Shown here: one piece after another, positions 24,801-37,350 of the stretch
Position numbering within the stretch: the stretch's first letter is position 1
Layout: every line of letters begins with the position of its first letter
Assembly (NCBI GenBank): GCA_013396525.1
Contig: VWYX01000711.1
Span: 62,001-126,000 of the forward strand
DNA length: 64,000 nucleotides
Reading direction: 5' to 3'
Source: Chaetorhynchus papuensis
Lineage: Eukaryota > Chordata > Aves > Passeriformes > Rhipiduridae
Program-made: the position numbers and the translations under genes
Notes under the pieces: generated by a model
Told to the model about the DNA's origin: nothing
The model's database searches: none
The model's input: the letters and a program-made list of their open reading frames with translations, nothing else

Positions 24801-26229
24801 ATTTATTTAATCCTTTTTCCCAGACCACCAATATACTTCCAAATGTACCACTTCATAAGCACATTTAACTTTGGTGATTAAATACAAAGCATCAAAACTA
24901 TTCTTCTAATTTTTTTTTCTTAGAGACTTATACTTGTCTTTGTTTTATTTAGACTTATTTTTAAGTTTAAGAGCTGGTTTCTTGGGGTAGAGAAAATACA
25001 CAATTTGAATTCCTATCCTATGTGTTAACTCAAGTTAGTATTGTCCAGCTGTCCTTGCTTTTGCCCTGAAACCTGTGCACAGACTTTCCAGAGAACTACC
25101 CCTTCTACCGATGGCTGTCAAAGTAACAGTAGTTTAAATTTCTGGGAATCTGTTTCTTAGGACAAGAGATTTATTTATTATTCAAAAATCTTTTTTCCTA
25201 GTGAGTTCTAGAAGGTTTTCTAAAGAAAAACTGATTTGATCTGTGCTTTCTGGCTGAACAAATACGATCCTAATCTTTTCAATGAAACCTGACAGATAAG
25301 CTCTTTGAATAAAAGGTTGATGGCTGAGTTTTCTTTGTCTTCACAAAGAGAGAATTTTAAAAAAAAATCATGCAAGTTTTAGCATAATAAGCATGCCTTT
25401 TCTGCTTGAGGTTTTTTTTTTAATGATTTGTTTATTTTTATGTACCTAGTTACAGAATTTTTAGGTTTCTGGGTGCTATCCAATGGAACACTCTTTGCTA
25501 CTTGGCACATAGGCTGTAAATCAACTGCTTTTCAGTGCTTCATTTTACTCTGTTTGAAATATCTCAGATACCTAAGTTTTTGGATGGAACTCTTATTTAG
25601 AGAAAAACTTGTCGTGAAAGACAGTGCTTCTTTCTAATTTATGTCTTTAGGAAGCTTACATTTTTTTCCACTAAATTAGACGTGATCTAAAACATTTTTA
25701 ATGTACGTGTTTTTAAGAAGCATTCTATTACAGCATTTCACAGGTTTTCAGCTAAACAGATAAACAGCTTTCTAAGTTCAAGCTGCAAGGCACCCAGAGT
25801 GGTGGTGTACATATTATAAATTTTAAGTAGCATAAGATATAGAGTAAATGCTTTTGAAATTATTTTATTCAACAAATCATGCTTTTTTGGAGGGGTGAAG
25901 AGGTTTTCTAGATAGAATTTAAGCCTTTGTTCCTTCTAAAATTTTTGACAGCACATATGCAGATGTGGTTTTGTACATGTAATTCTCTCTTCAACACAGA
26001 ATCTGCTGTACCACAGTTTTTATGTATTTTTCAGACATGCATGTTCACAGTTAAATACCATATAAGTATAATAATATTGTACCAAATTCTATTCTATAAA
26101 TAGATTCTACCAAAAAAGTGTGCATAACTTACTCCGCCTTAAGTGAAAATCTACACTTTTTGTGTAGGAATGGGGAAAGGATTTTTGCACTGTGATTCTT
26201 GAACAGGTATCTAAGTATTTTGGCTCAGA
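18872..26229 (+). other. RETREG1 intron 1, proximal part: no gene seen
   Basis: 7.4 kb of AT-rich intron. Apart from a 51-bp tandem duplication I recognise no repeat family and no splice-bounded coding segment. Open frames present are short and without homology that I know. Confidence 0.55.
22431..22532. repeat. 51-bp imperfect tandem duplication
   Basis: Units 22431-22481 and 22482-22532 are both 51 bp. They share gttttgtttt, aagtatcca, and a gtgttt end, with about 80 % identity and no gap. Confidence 0.8.
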
Positions 26230-26803
26230 CCAGGTGTCTTGGTTTTGGCTGGGATGGAATTCATTTTCTCCCTGGTACAGTGGTGCAGTGCTGTGTTTTA
26301 GATTCAGTACGAGAACACCGTTGATAGCCCACAGATGTTTGAGTTATTGCTGAGCAGTGTTTACCTAAGTCAAGGACTTTCCAGTTTCCCGTGCTCTGCC
26401 AGTGAGCAGGTGCACAGGAAGCCAGGAGGGAGCACAGCAAGGACAGCTGACCCGAACTGGCCAAAGGGATATTCCACACCACAGTGTGTCATGCCCAGTA
26501 CACAGCCTGGGAGGAGTTGGCCAGGAGCTGCCCATCACTGATCGGGTCGGGCTGAGCATTGGTCAGTGGGTGATGAGCAATGGGTACTGTGCATCCCTGG
26601 TCCTTCTCAGATTTTATTCCTCTCTCTTTTTGTTGAATCACATTTCATTTATTATTATTGTTACTCTTACAAACTTTATTTCAATTATTAAACTGTTCCT
26701 AAGCCCCGGCTTTTACTTCTTTCTATTCTCCATCCCATCTCACCAGGGCAGGAGAGAAGTGAGCAACCTTAATTGCCAGCTAGTGTTATACCACATCACC
26801 AAG
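26230..26803 (+). mobile_element. Avian ERV solo LTR with target-site duplication
   Basis: The LTR proper is 26235-26798, from TGTCTTGGTTTTGGCTGGGA to CCACATCA. It is flanked by CCAGG (26230-26234) and CCAAG (26799-26803), a 5-bp duplication with one change. The interior has segments I recall from abundant songbird-type ERV LTRs (gacttttccagtttccc-like, gctgacccgaactggccaaa, and an aaactgttcctaagcc R/U5-like part). There is no internal viral sequence, so it is a solo LTR. It is inserted in RETREG1 intron 1 in the sense direction. Confidence 0.85.
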
Positions 26804-28644
26804 ATGTACTAAAGGAACAATAGGAAAAATACTGGATTATTGAGTTCTGGACTTCCAGTGTTTTGAATACTTGAAGCTTGGATTTCCGTATTTGTAGGTA
26901 CTGCATTTTGGTATTTACAGAGGCTTAGTATGAAAATCATTTATCTAGAAGAGCAATTCACACAGAAGTTGTAAATTTAATAGACGTAAAAAGCAGAATT
27001 CGCAAACCTGCTTTGGGGTGGCATTTCAGTAAGGAGAGTCGAAGCGTTAAATTACTTGTAAATAAAATAAGAATTAAATATATATTTTTCCTTCTTGGTT
27101 CACAGGAGGGCAAACAAAACGACTGACCCAGTGATCAGTAAGGGCACCAGCTTTCTGATACTACCTTTACCATGTATTTCAACAATGTTGTTCAGGCAGT
27201 GCACTTCACGCTGTAATTACAAGAAAACAAGCCCTCTTCCCCTTCCCCAGACCTCTTGCTTGAGACAGTCATCAGAATTTATTGCAAGCAGACAGGTCTT
27301 GATCACTCCAGCAGTAAGTGTGGAAGAATGGTCTATGTTCAGCTCCAACCAGGAAACAGTTACCACCAGGAAACAGTTATTAGCACATCTTTTCCTTACC
27401 CAAACGCCTTCACTGTAGATGTTTGTCTCAGTGTTGGGTGGTCCCGTGTAAGAGCAAAGCACCTTTGAAATTAACATTCAAAGATTCTCAAAATGCACTA
27501 GGAATACTTTCTCTCTACAGGGGAGAGCCAATCTCCATGTGGTTTATGTCACAGGCCACGCTTTGCTTACCTGTGGCTGACTGGAAGAAGACCAGATCTA
27601 TGGAAAACTCTGAGTGAAAGGTGTCAGTGGATTTTCAAGGATTTTCACTGTAGCTTTTTATGAGGAAACAGTTACGTACCAGCCTGCACTCTTCAGAGCT
27701 CCACGGAATTACTCTGAAGAGTTTGGGCTCTGGTTTAAGATGTAAATATGAGTTTGTGCAACACAGAACTGAAGTCCACAAATGACTCATGCAGCCAATA
27801 AATGTGTCATAAAAGCTGATGGTGAAGCAAAGCTCCCTGCTCGTATCTGTGTTATTGACAGCTTTCATTTGTTTATGTCATTATCTCTGGAATTCATTTA
27901 AGGATAGATGGTTATTAAAAATGTACCTGCTAAGGCTTTCCAGAAATAACGAGCACTGGCTGCTGATAGTCTAAATAATTTAATTTTGATTAAATGATTT
28001 TTATGTTTTGTGTTTACAAAGTGCAACTCATTCATAGTTCTAGAATGTGTCGTAAAAAACCCCAAAGTCTTAACTGCTGAAATTAAATAATCAAATTGAT
28101 TTATTTAGCATTTAAAACAAGTTGGTAGGTCTGTGCCTTCCCTGTATCTCATGATACAATTAAAAACAACTTTTGTCATGCCCTGTAAGTTTTTGTTATG
28201 TTTACTGACTGCAATATTGTATGATATTGTTAACCTTCAAAATTTCTTAGCTGGCTCGTGCCACTTGAGTGACTTTGTACAATCTGGTTTGTGCAGTTAA
28301 TTGTCCCAGGTGCTCTGCACTGTGAGATAGCTGCCTTTTGATACAACATATTGACAGTACTGCTATACGACCATCCCATACTATAAAGAGCTGGAGAAAA
28401 GACAAGAAGGAGAAGGTATCTTAGGCTACTTTTCTATCTTTAGTTTCATCATCATGCAGTTGAAGAATTTCTGCTTTCAGTTGTGGAAGTTGTCAAGTTT
28501 TGATTCTTAATTGTGCAGTTTAGAATCATTTCAGTACAGCTGCAATATAACCAGGCCTAGAAACAGAAACTGTTGTGCCTTTAAGTTCTAAGGTCAGCAT
28601 CTTACTGAAAAATATTTGCCAACCACTTCTAACAGACTAAAATA
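26804..28644 (+). other. RETREG1 intron 1, no recognised element
   Basis: AT-rich intron. A pyrimidine tract and AG at about 27100 precede a short open frame, but no donor-bounded exon or known protein motif follows. Confidence 0.5.
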
Positions 28645-28868
28645 GTCACAGAATGAAGATATCATTCAGGTTGGTAGGGGCTTCATGAGGTCTCCAGTAT
28701 GACTTGCAGCCCAAAATAAGGTCAGTACTTAATTCAGATCAGATTGCTGAGAGTTTTGTGTTCACAGCTCTCAAGGTTGGAAATTCCACAACCTCTGTGG
28801 ACAACCACTGCTTAATTATCCACTGATATCGCTCCCATTTCACTTCACAAAAATGGTTTCTCAATCAT
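28645..28868 (-). mobile_element. Old CR1 3' fragment, reverse orientation
   Basis: It begins cacagaatgaagatatcatt then caggttggtaggggcttcatg, and retains ccacaacctctgtggacaacc, the order expected in the 3' end of an older CR1 subfamily on the minus strand. It is heavily diverged. Confidence 0.65.
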
Positions 28869-31800
28869 CCACAGTGGAGTTGAGTAGCAGGCTTGGCTCC
28901 ATCACACATGCATTCTTCCTACATAGAAGAGCCTGTGCTGGAAGGACAGCAGGAGGGCAGCTAGTCTGACTTGCTCAGGTGAGCTCCAGTTGGAACACAG
29001 TGCTCGGGTTCTTACACAATTAGGCTTTTGAAAGTCCTCCTCCGTAGTGGTCTGCCACCTGCTTGGCACCTCCTGCAGCTCTTTCACTTGAGTGCTGTGG
29101 AGCAGAGGACATCCTTCAGTGAGGCCACCATTGGCATCGGTGCAGGGGCTGGGCATTTCTTGCAGCCTCAGAGCCAGGTGGCCGTATCCCACCCCTGGGG
29201 CTGTGTCTGAGTGAGGGCTGTTCCTATGCAGGGAGTGCCTGGTTCAGCCAGTGACAGGGACTGAGTCCTGGGCACCTCATGACTGGGTTTTTTTGGGAGT
29301 CCTGCACTGCCTTCAGCAGAATTTCTTGTCCCCTTGTTGTGCAAGCTGTCCTGTTAACTGCTGGAGCAGTTATCTGGAATGCATAATTCTATACGTTGTT
29401 TTAATCTTTACTTTCTTAAACCACTCCCCCCCCCCAAAAAAAAAAAACAAACCAAAACAAATCACAAAATACTGCAGAATTCCAGGGGGGAACAAATCTT
29501 GATTATGTCTCTAATAATGGTTTTTATTTCCACACTACTTGTAGAGGAAATGAAACAATTTAAACTTCAGTCTGTTCTGTTTATTGCTTAAGAAAAGAGA
29601 GCATGTTGAGTAAGCTTCTCTTACATAGCATTCTTCTACAAAACAGAAGGAGTGCAGCATATGAAGATGTCATTCTGGAGCCTTTCATTTTTGTCAGATA
29701 TGTGTGTGTTAGAAATGCTTAAGAGTAAAATCTGTTCTTTCTCTTAAAAAAAAAGAAGGGGGGAAAATGCCCTAACTTTTATTAATAAGCAAAAGTACCA
29801 CAGAAACTGTTAATCTGGTTGCTATGCATCATGTTGATAATTCCTAGAAGAATTTTGAATCCTGACAGTGGTAGCATAATAAATAGTTTTCAGATCTCAG
29901 CATGTTGAAATAACCTTTTGATAAGCTTGTGATAGATATATGCCAGAAAAGTACAAGGGGGCCTTATCAGCTTTTCACCAGGAAGGGCTTCAAGGGCACA
30001 GATCTCTGACATATGGCTTGCAAACAGTGTTTCTGATCTGTGTTGCTCTGGCACCTGAGGGCTGCCACAAGCTGGCTGTGAGTGAATTCACAAGGGATGG
30101 TCTTTCCTGCAAACATCACAGTCCAGGTGAAGATCTAATCATGTTAAGGCACGGGAAGTTCAGTCAGAACGATTCAAAGCTCTCCAAATAAGTGAGGAGT
30201 CCTTGTTTGATGACTTCATTAGCTTCTTCAACTAGATTAGTTTTTTTCCTCAAACATTGGAGCAGAGAGACTGCAGTGTCGAGAAGGTGGAATGACATGA
30301 CTTGGAAGCATCTTTCAGAGAGGATGCTCCCTTCTTAATCCTTGTTTGCTAATCCTGGTCCGCATTAGTGCAATTGTTTTTAACAGCAGGTGACAGCTGT
30401 GATTGCAGTGAAACTGCAGTATGGTTTAGTTGTGAGCATAAAGTAGGTCAAACATGTTCTGTGAATTTTTTGAAAGATCCACTAAGCCATGTCAGTAAGA
30501 ATCTGATCTTACCTTGAAAATCTAGTAAGATATGTACATGTGTGTACACACGTGCGTGCACTCGTGTATAAATTTTGGTATTACTGTATTTGAGACCATC
30601 TAAGAGTGGCCAACTCAAGTCATTCTGTGTGATTCTATAAACATTCATGCACAAACACCATGAAGACCCTATAGAATAGACATGGTATTAAGCCTAAACA
30701 ATTTAAAGGTCTTTATTTGTTATAAACTTCTGCTGCCTAGAAGTTGAATGAAAAACTCTTCACTTGATTTTTCTGTACAGCATCACATCTCTCCCCCCAG
30801 CTCATTATCAATAAGTTAAGTAAGTAGGCTAAAGAAAGTCTTCCATGCAGTTGAACTTAACCCTTAAACACAATCAAAGATTTTTAATGCTGAATAGTAC
30901 TACCAAGAACAATTGTAGGACAACATGATGCAAAGCTGTCACAAGTTTTGATTTATTGAGTTATGATTGGGCAGTTTTGAGAGAGGTTGCCTTGTAATCA
31001 TTTTTCTCCACACTTCTCTGTTGGTTTTCTTGAGCTGGCTGAATTATACAAAGGTGCTAATTCTATACGTTTATTTTATAGAATAGTCTTATAATTCAAA
31101 TTCTCTACAGATATAAAACCCCTTTATATTTGGATAAAACCTTCAGAGTGAGCTTATGTGTTTGTATTGGAATTCATATCCTGGTCTTCTCAGGGTGATT
31201 GGGAATTATGAGTTTGTGTTAAATGTGAAAATTAGTGGCATGGACATTTTCTTTAATGCAGTCTTTCTTTTTGAGGTTTTCAAGAAATACTGGAGCAGTT
31301 TGCTACAACAGCAGTGTCCCGAGCTTGTTAGAAATATTGTGAAGTCAATTTTCTTTCTAAAAAATCCAGGTGTGCTTAAAGGATGCCTCTTGGCTTCCTG
31401 CAGTGACCATGTTTGCTACTCTTTTTCACTCCCCTTCCCCCTCTTTCTTGCAGAAAGGCTCTGCAGCAGCAACTCATTGGGTGGCCAGTTGCCCTGTTTT
31501 CAAATCTGAGAGGTTTCTTGGAAACATCCCAGCTTTGTATGATTTTGTTTCTGTTGGTATTCTCATTTGATCCAGTGCCTTGGACAGTAGCTTCTTCCTG
31601 GTTTTGGCTAACCTCAAGTTTTTTAAGTAAATTGCTTTTACTTTGAAAAAGAAATTAATTTGTTCACTATTTCTATTCAGATCTCTGATGTAAAGTGCTT
31701 GAAACCAGCTATTAAAATACTTAACCTTTTTTTATTTATTTAATTGAATTTTAATTCTTTTTACTTCACACCCTTTTTTTGTGTTAGGATATTTGACAGT

Positions 31801-32448
31801 AAAGCAGATAAAAGAGCTAATCTCCAAACACACCTGGATAGCAAAGTTAGCAGTGCATGAGATTGTAATTCATACTTTCTGAGTCTAGGTCTCTTTGACT
31901 TGACTAGACATGTTCTAAAAAATTATGTAATTAGAAACAAAATTCATGAAAGCTTGTTATGAAGAGAAGTTTTAGTATTATGCTGTGATATAGATTTATC
32001 TCATCTTTGTGTTTGACAGAATAAAAGTTTGTATAAAAATATTGGTTAAACATAGGTTCTGTAGGAAACACAAGAATATTTTTAACCTTTTTTTTGTGCA
32101 TTGTGCCAAGACAATTAATTTTAATGAAACCACAGTTAGTTTAAAAGTAGTATTTTCTATGCAATAATTAAAATATTTTATTTTCTTTATTTTCTCTGTG
32201 TGTAAATAAAAGTATGGACAAAAATCTACTACAAACCCAGTGTTTAATCTTCGTATTTTTAAATGTCATGCTAGGAGCTCTCAATATTTGCTTCCCATGG
32301 AAAGGTTGTGGGGAGGAACTGAATTCAATTAATGCAATCTGAGTCTATTTCTTCCTATTTATTATCAGTATTAGTAGCAGCTGTCAGTTTTTGCATGCTT
32401 CCAATGAGTTTAAAAGTATTCAACATTTATTTCTTCTTAACATTCAAG
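28869..32448 (+). other. RETREG1 intron 1, distal part: no recognised element
   Basis: 3.6 kb up to the exon 2 acceptor. A G+C-richer patch lies at 28980-29350, and a C10A12 run at 29426-29447. No exon or named repeat seen. Confidence 0.5.
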
Positions 32449-32555
32449 GTTTGTTGCATTGACCCCTTGGAGAGTGTATCATCTGACTTCCCTTCTGATA
32501 CTTGGAGTGTTGATTCTTCAGATAATGAAGGATTTGGTATTCTCAAAGATAAAAG
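32449..32555 (+). CDS. RETREG1: RETREG1 exon 2: first membrane hairpin
   Basis: Acceptor ttcttcttaacattcaag and donor AAAAG|gtaagt, 107 bp. The first G completes the Trp codon left open by exon 1. Then 35 codons read FVALTPWRVYHLTSLLILG, continuing VLILQIMKDLVFSKIK, and one base remains for Gly (phase 1). This aligns with mammalian FLALTPWRVYHLISVMILG and IIKDMVLSRTRG. The hydrophobic run with its TPWRVYHL turn is the first reticulon-type hairpin. A different frame of the same bases is open further upstream and is a decoy; the phase fixed by exon 1 decides the true frame. Confidence 0.95.
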
Positions 32556-34258
32556 GTAAGTGTACTGATAGAGTTCCATGCTTAAACACCTGCTAATTCA
32601 TTGCTAAAGCCAGGTCAATATTATGATTATTGTAAAAGTATCAACTAATTTTAGAGAGTGATAGTAGATCTGTGATGGTCTATTGCCATTTTCAATGAAG
32701 TTTTGCTATATTTTATAGGAAGGGTATTAGGAGATTTGTTTTAGCATGTAGTTGAGTGTAATTGCTATGAGTGGGCAGTCATTCTTGTTCCTTAACTGCT
32801 AGCTCTGAAAATGCATTCTCTTCTAAAATACAAAGTTTTCCTAAACATTCATACTTCTTCCGACATTAATCATGTAATTGTTGGAAATTTTGGGACGTCC
32901 AATATAAATAGGTGAAATTTGTAAATAGATAGATAAATCACCTATCTTAGCACAGTTGAAATAAGAAGTGACCAGTATTTTCTTTTTACTTTGTGTAGTA
33001 TTTAGTTTCCAGTGTGTATAAAGTCTTACACAAGCAGTTTTGAAAGGGGTTTTGAGTTTGTTGGCTGCTCTGGTGTTTTGGTTTTTTTTTTCCCAATTCC
33101 TGTCCTGTACTTCATTACCGTCTTTAAAATTCTTTGACAAAATGCTCATCATAAGTGTTTAATTTTTTTGCCATGAAGATTTCTTTTTCAAGATTCTTAT
33201 TTTGCCTTTTGTTTGTTGTTAAATCCCATGCAAAGTGTTTGAAAAACCATCTGAACATAGCACAAAAGCAGGAAATAGGTGTCAGAGAAGCATGGTATTC
33301 CTCTCTGATGTACTAACGTGTCATTTGTGACTGCCAAAGCCCGTTGTTCCCTGCTAAGTTACAGCAGGTATTTACTGCCTTTTCTGAAGTATGATTTCCT
33401 GTCATTCCCTTTTCTGGGAGTCTTGGTTACCATTCTTTTTCCTGCTTGAGTATCACAAGCCCAAAGGCCAACTTATAAAGCTAAGCAGAATTTGATTTTT
33501 AAGCTCTGTGCTGTATAAATCACCACCAACCTTGCGAGCTGGAAGGCAATGATTTAGGTAAATTCACTCGTACCTGTAATTAATATTTTTGTAGTGACCA
33601 AATCCAAGAGGTACCACTCTTGTGTTTGTGTGGTTATTTAACCATTCATTTTAGAGATGAGGCTATAAAGGCCTCTGTTTCCCAGCTTAGAGAATAATTA
33701 TTTATGGTAGTAAACTCATTTATTTTACTCTTGCTGTTGATGCCATTGTAGACAGAGTTCAAGAAAAATCAGGCTCTTGAAGTAATGCTGTAGAAGCCTT
33801 GTGGTAATGAATTGGAATCAAGGAAGTGAAACTCCAAAAAGCAGTAAAATTCTTCCCAATATAACACATCTGTGTAGCTGCTTCACGCTCCCAGCCAACC
33901 ACTAGATGGCAAGGCTATTACAGGTTCATGAGGAATGCAGAGTGGCTGTCCGTGTATAGATGTAAAGGGTGTGTTGATGTAGAAGTTATAATGATTATTG
34001 TCTTCATGACATCCTAGCATTTGGAAATGTAGCCATAGAAGGTCCTTATTTTTTCCATTTATGAATTTAACTAGACGTTAAGTTTACAGAAAGCAATTCA
34101 AGAACAGTTACTGTAAGATAATATAAATTTCCTGTTTAACTGATACAGAGAATTCCTTGGTAATTTTGTCCCAATTCTGAACATATTCTATAAATCAAAA
34201 AGAAAAATTCTTTCTGGTTTAGTGCATTATGTTTCATCTTACATTCCTACAATTGCAG
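32556..34258 (+). other. RETREG1 intron 2, no recognised element
   Basis: 1.7 kb AT-rich intron from gtaagt to attgcag. Nothing else recognised. Confidence 0.7.
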
Positions 34259-34289
34259 GTGCGCAGCTTTGGAGGACCATTACTGGCAA
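34259..34289 (+). CDS. RETREG1: RETREG1 exon 3 (31-bp exon)
   Basis: Acceptor cctacaattgcag and donor GGCAA|gtaggt. With the last base of exon 2 it reads GAQLWRTITG plus two bases AA. The human counterpart begins GAQLWRSLSE at the same place and leaves the same phase (2). The GAQLWR match, splice borders and phase agreement on both sides make this secure in spite of its length. It encodes the cytosolic linker directly after the first hairpin. It is too short for ORF-length methods. Confidence 0.92.
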
Positions 34290-34836
34290 GTAGGTATTAT
34301 ATTTTTAATGCATGGTTAATTATTACTTTATTTTTTATAGTTGGCCTGGAATTTTTTAAAGTCTGTTTTCCCTCTAATAAATTGCTAAATTGTTTTGATC
34401 TTAGGATGTTTTCTAAGTTTATTACTGCTTGTTCATAATTTTTAATAAATTCTTTTTTCTTCTGATTTGAGTTATATTAAAGTATATAGTTACATATCAG
34501 AACACTTCTAGAAATGCTTTTTCTTACACTGGGATTATCATGCTTTGTGTTTTCTGGGAATCAGTGTTTTCTTTGAAAAGCAGAATAATACTGTGTTGTT
34601 CAAGGAGGTAACTTTTACAACTTCAGTTCCACACCAGTGCTGCCTAGAAGGAGGTAAGCTTGCTGGGGTTTCCCTTTAAGTTAACACAAGTAATTGATCA
34701 TTATAATTGCAAATAAATATTGAGTGATATCCATATGAATAGAAATTAATAATTCTGAAGTCTGTTGACTTGCCATTAACCTGTTTTAGGCAAATGTTTA
34801 TGTCAGTATAGGGTATATAATTTATTTAATTTGTTG
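34290..34836 (+). other. RETREG1 intron 3, start; no recognised element
   Basis: About 550 bp of AT-rich intron between exon 3 and the LTR. Confidence 0.6.
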
Positions 34837-35272
34837 GCAGTTGCCCTGGTTCCAGCCAAGACAGGGTTAATTTCTGCAGTAGCCAGAAGGGGCATGGCCA
34901 GGACCCAGAGGATTTCTCCTCACCTCACCTCATCTTCCAGGGATGGGGGAAGGGGTCCCTTGCAGGTCACACAGCGTGGCACTGTGGGTGGGTGTAGTCG
35001 GGGGTTTACAGTGATGAGCTCTCCCGTGTGAATCATTCACCTCCCATGTACACTCTGATACTGTTGCTGTTACTGTTTGTTGTTCTTTCTCACTGCTGTT
35101 TCCCATAAATTGTTCTTATTTCAACCCGTGATCTTTACTTTCTGTGTCTCCAATTCTCCTGTCCAGCCCTCCACAGGGGAAGGGGTGATGGGGGGGTGAG
35201 CAGCACATGGTTTGGAGTGTTTCACTGGGAGCACTGAATTGGGGAACACTGTTCCTTAACCACGACAGCCGT
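34837..35272 (+). mobile_element. Avian ERV solo LTR with target-site duplication (426 bp)
   Basis: The LTR proper is 34842-35267, from TGCCCTGGTTCCAGCCAAGA to ACCACGACA. Flanks GCAGT (34837-34841) and GCCGT (35268-35272) form a 5-bp duplication with one change. The interior has agacagggttaatttctgca and a cataaattgttcttatttca segment, a decayed poly(A)-signal region of a family I recall from bird genomes. The expected TGT start has become TGC. It lies sense to RETREG1, 552 bp after exon 3. Confidence 0.82.
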
Positions 35273-36204
35273 ATAATCAGTGTCTAAATGATTTGCAGAC
35301 AATCCATTTTCAGAATAAAAGGTTGCATATTTAAGGCATTATTCTTCTAAACAGACTACCAGGATTTATTATATATCTGACATAATTTGAAATCATGTCC
35401 ATTAGTACGCTATTGTATTATAGCCTGACACTGAAGAAACAGTAATGCAGAGTTGAAAAAGGGAAGATGCAGGGTTTTGTTCTCTGTCTAGAGATAGACA
35501 CCAGTGTCCTGGCAATTACAGAAAGCAATTCAGATGTACAGCTCCCGTTCAGTTTCATACCTCTAAACTTCCACAGATATGAAATCTCTTCAGACTTTCC
35601 TATAAACATGAAATGGAGCTATATGGAATTAATGACAGCTTAGTTCATGAACTAAACAGTAAAATGCTTCTTTTACCATACCTAGAGCTACTTCGTGTAT
35701 CTGTGTAGAGCAGCAGTGCTTCAAAAATTTTAATTCAGAAGCCATTGCTGTGGCACAGTAGATTAGTGTGATTTATATTTCATTTCTTCCTCCTGTTCTT
35801 TGTGAGTGAAATTTACATAAAATTTACTGTCTTTTGGGGTTTTGATTCTTACTTTACCTTGTCTGTTTACATTTGCAAAGAGGAAGGCAAATAAAATCAA
35901 ATTGCTTGTGGAGTGAAAGGAAACATAGGTTTTCAAATGCCTTTTGTTTCCATGAAAAATAATTCTGCAGTCTGATACAATTTTTTTCTCTTACTCCCCT
36001 CTTTGTCAGGTCCCCAAACCAGAATAGTTGATTTTAATGAAAAGACTATAAATAGTACTTTAAATAGCTTGAATTCAGGTTTTCAGGTGTTCAGAATCCT
36101 GGACTTGATTTGCTGTTCTGTGGGGAGACAATGCAGAGAGTGGAAAAGAGAATTTGATGAGCTCACCACAGCTCATGCCCTTGGGTAATATAATACAAGC
36201 ATTG
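35273..36204 (+). other. RETREG1 intron 3, no recognised element
   Basis: No repeat family or exon recognised. Confidence 0.5.
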
Positions 36205-37350
36205 TATGTGTCCATCTAGCCCAGTATCTGCTTTCTGAAGGGATCCAGCCAGGAGAAACATGACCTTGGGCAGTGCATTAAAGCAGGACAAGCTTGCAAG
36301 GTACTTCTCCTGGTGTACTTTCCCTGCAACTTCCAGTTAAACCTTCCCCCCACTCCCACCCCAAGCTGTTCTAGGTGGATCCTCTGTGAGTTTGTCTCAT
36401 TGCTTTTGTTCTTACAAACTTCTGCTGTTGGCAGTGTCCTGTAGCACAGAGATCCACAGCTGAACCATGTGCTTTGTGAACAGTCTTCTCTTTGTTTACT
36501 GCTAAATAATAGTTTCATAAACTCTTCTACATTTTTTCTTGTTGGAAGAAATACTGAGCAATCGCTCTCTGTTAGTATTCTCCAGCAAGCTGTGACTTTA
36601 TAAACTCCTGTCCTGTTCAGTTCATGATTGCTTAATTGTTCCTAAAATAGAGGTTCTCTGACTTTTGATATCTTCATTGTGCTTTTCTGCATTTTTCTTC
36701 CATTTCTGTTCTCCTTTTTGTTGGGGGGAAAGAGTTACAAATAGCATTCAGCATTCAGGGAGATCCTTGGACTATACATTGGCCCTCTCTTCTTTTCATG
36801 ATAAATCCCAACACGATTGGGTGGTTTTTTAACCTCTACTGAGCTCTGAGGTGATGTTTTCATGGATATATAATTACTTCAAGGTAATGTCCTGAGTAGT
36901 AAAGATCAGCTTAAAGCCCATGTGACTTTAAGAGTTTTTGGAGTTTTTTTCTCTTTGAATTTCTTCACTTTCATCTGCATTTTGGCAAGAAATCACATGA
37001 TACTTGATTAAAGTTCTGCTGTTCCTTGCAACCGATCTCTGTCTCTACCAGAATAATTCCTCTCGTATCCCATGGCTTCTCAGGCTTCTTAAAAGCATTT
37101 GATCAGAGACCTTGGTGAAAGCCTTCTCAGAAATCCAGGTGAATTTTTATGGACATCAGTGTTCATCTACAAGCAGGTTCACTTTTTGAAAGGACAGAAG
37201 GTTTGTGCTATGATGTCCTTTGCAGCTTACATTAGGACAGGCATGCTTGTCCTTTGTTAGTTTTCCTGACAGGTTGCAGAGAGCAGAGATGAGTGTTCAG
37301 TGGTTTGCAGTTCTCTGGCTCTTGTGTACCTTCCCTAAAAATAGATATTG
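36205..37350 (-). mobile_element. Old CR1 fragment, reverse orientation, about 1.1 kb
   Basis: Reading left to right it follows the reverse complement of an old CR1 of the 'gggctagatggaccattgg' 3'-end type: tccatctagcccagtatctg at 36212, then tgtgcttttctgca, ttccatttctgttctccttt at about 36700, and a ggtgaaagccttctcagaaa ORF2 segment at about 37112. Decay is heavy and the right end is uncertain by about 100 bases. Confidence 0.65.

Noticed and set aside
27095..27418. 107-codon open frame after a pyrimidine tract and AG, considered as an extra RETREG1 exon
   Set aside because: Exons 1 and 2 already join exactly, no known peptide is encoded, and the frame lacks a convincing donor.
32332..32559. 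75-codon open frame reading an acidic SVSSDFPSDTWSVDSSD peptide
   Set aside because: It is the wrong frame of RETREG1 exon 2. The exon 1 phase and the match to the reticulon hairpin fix another frame.
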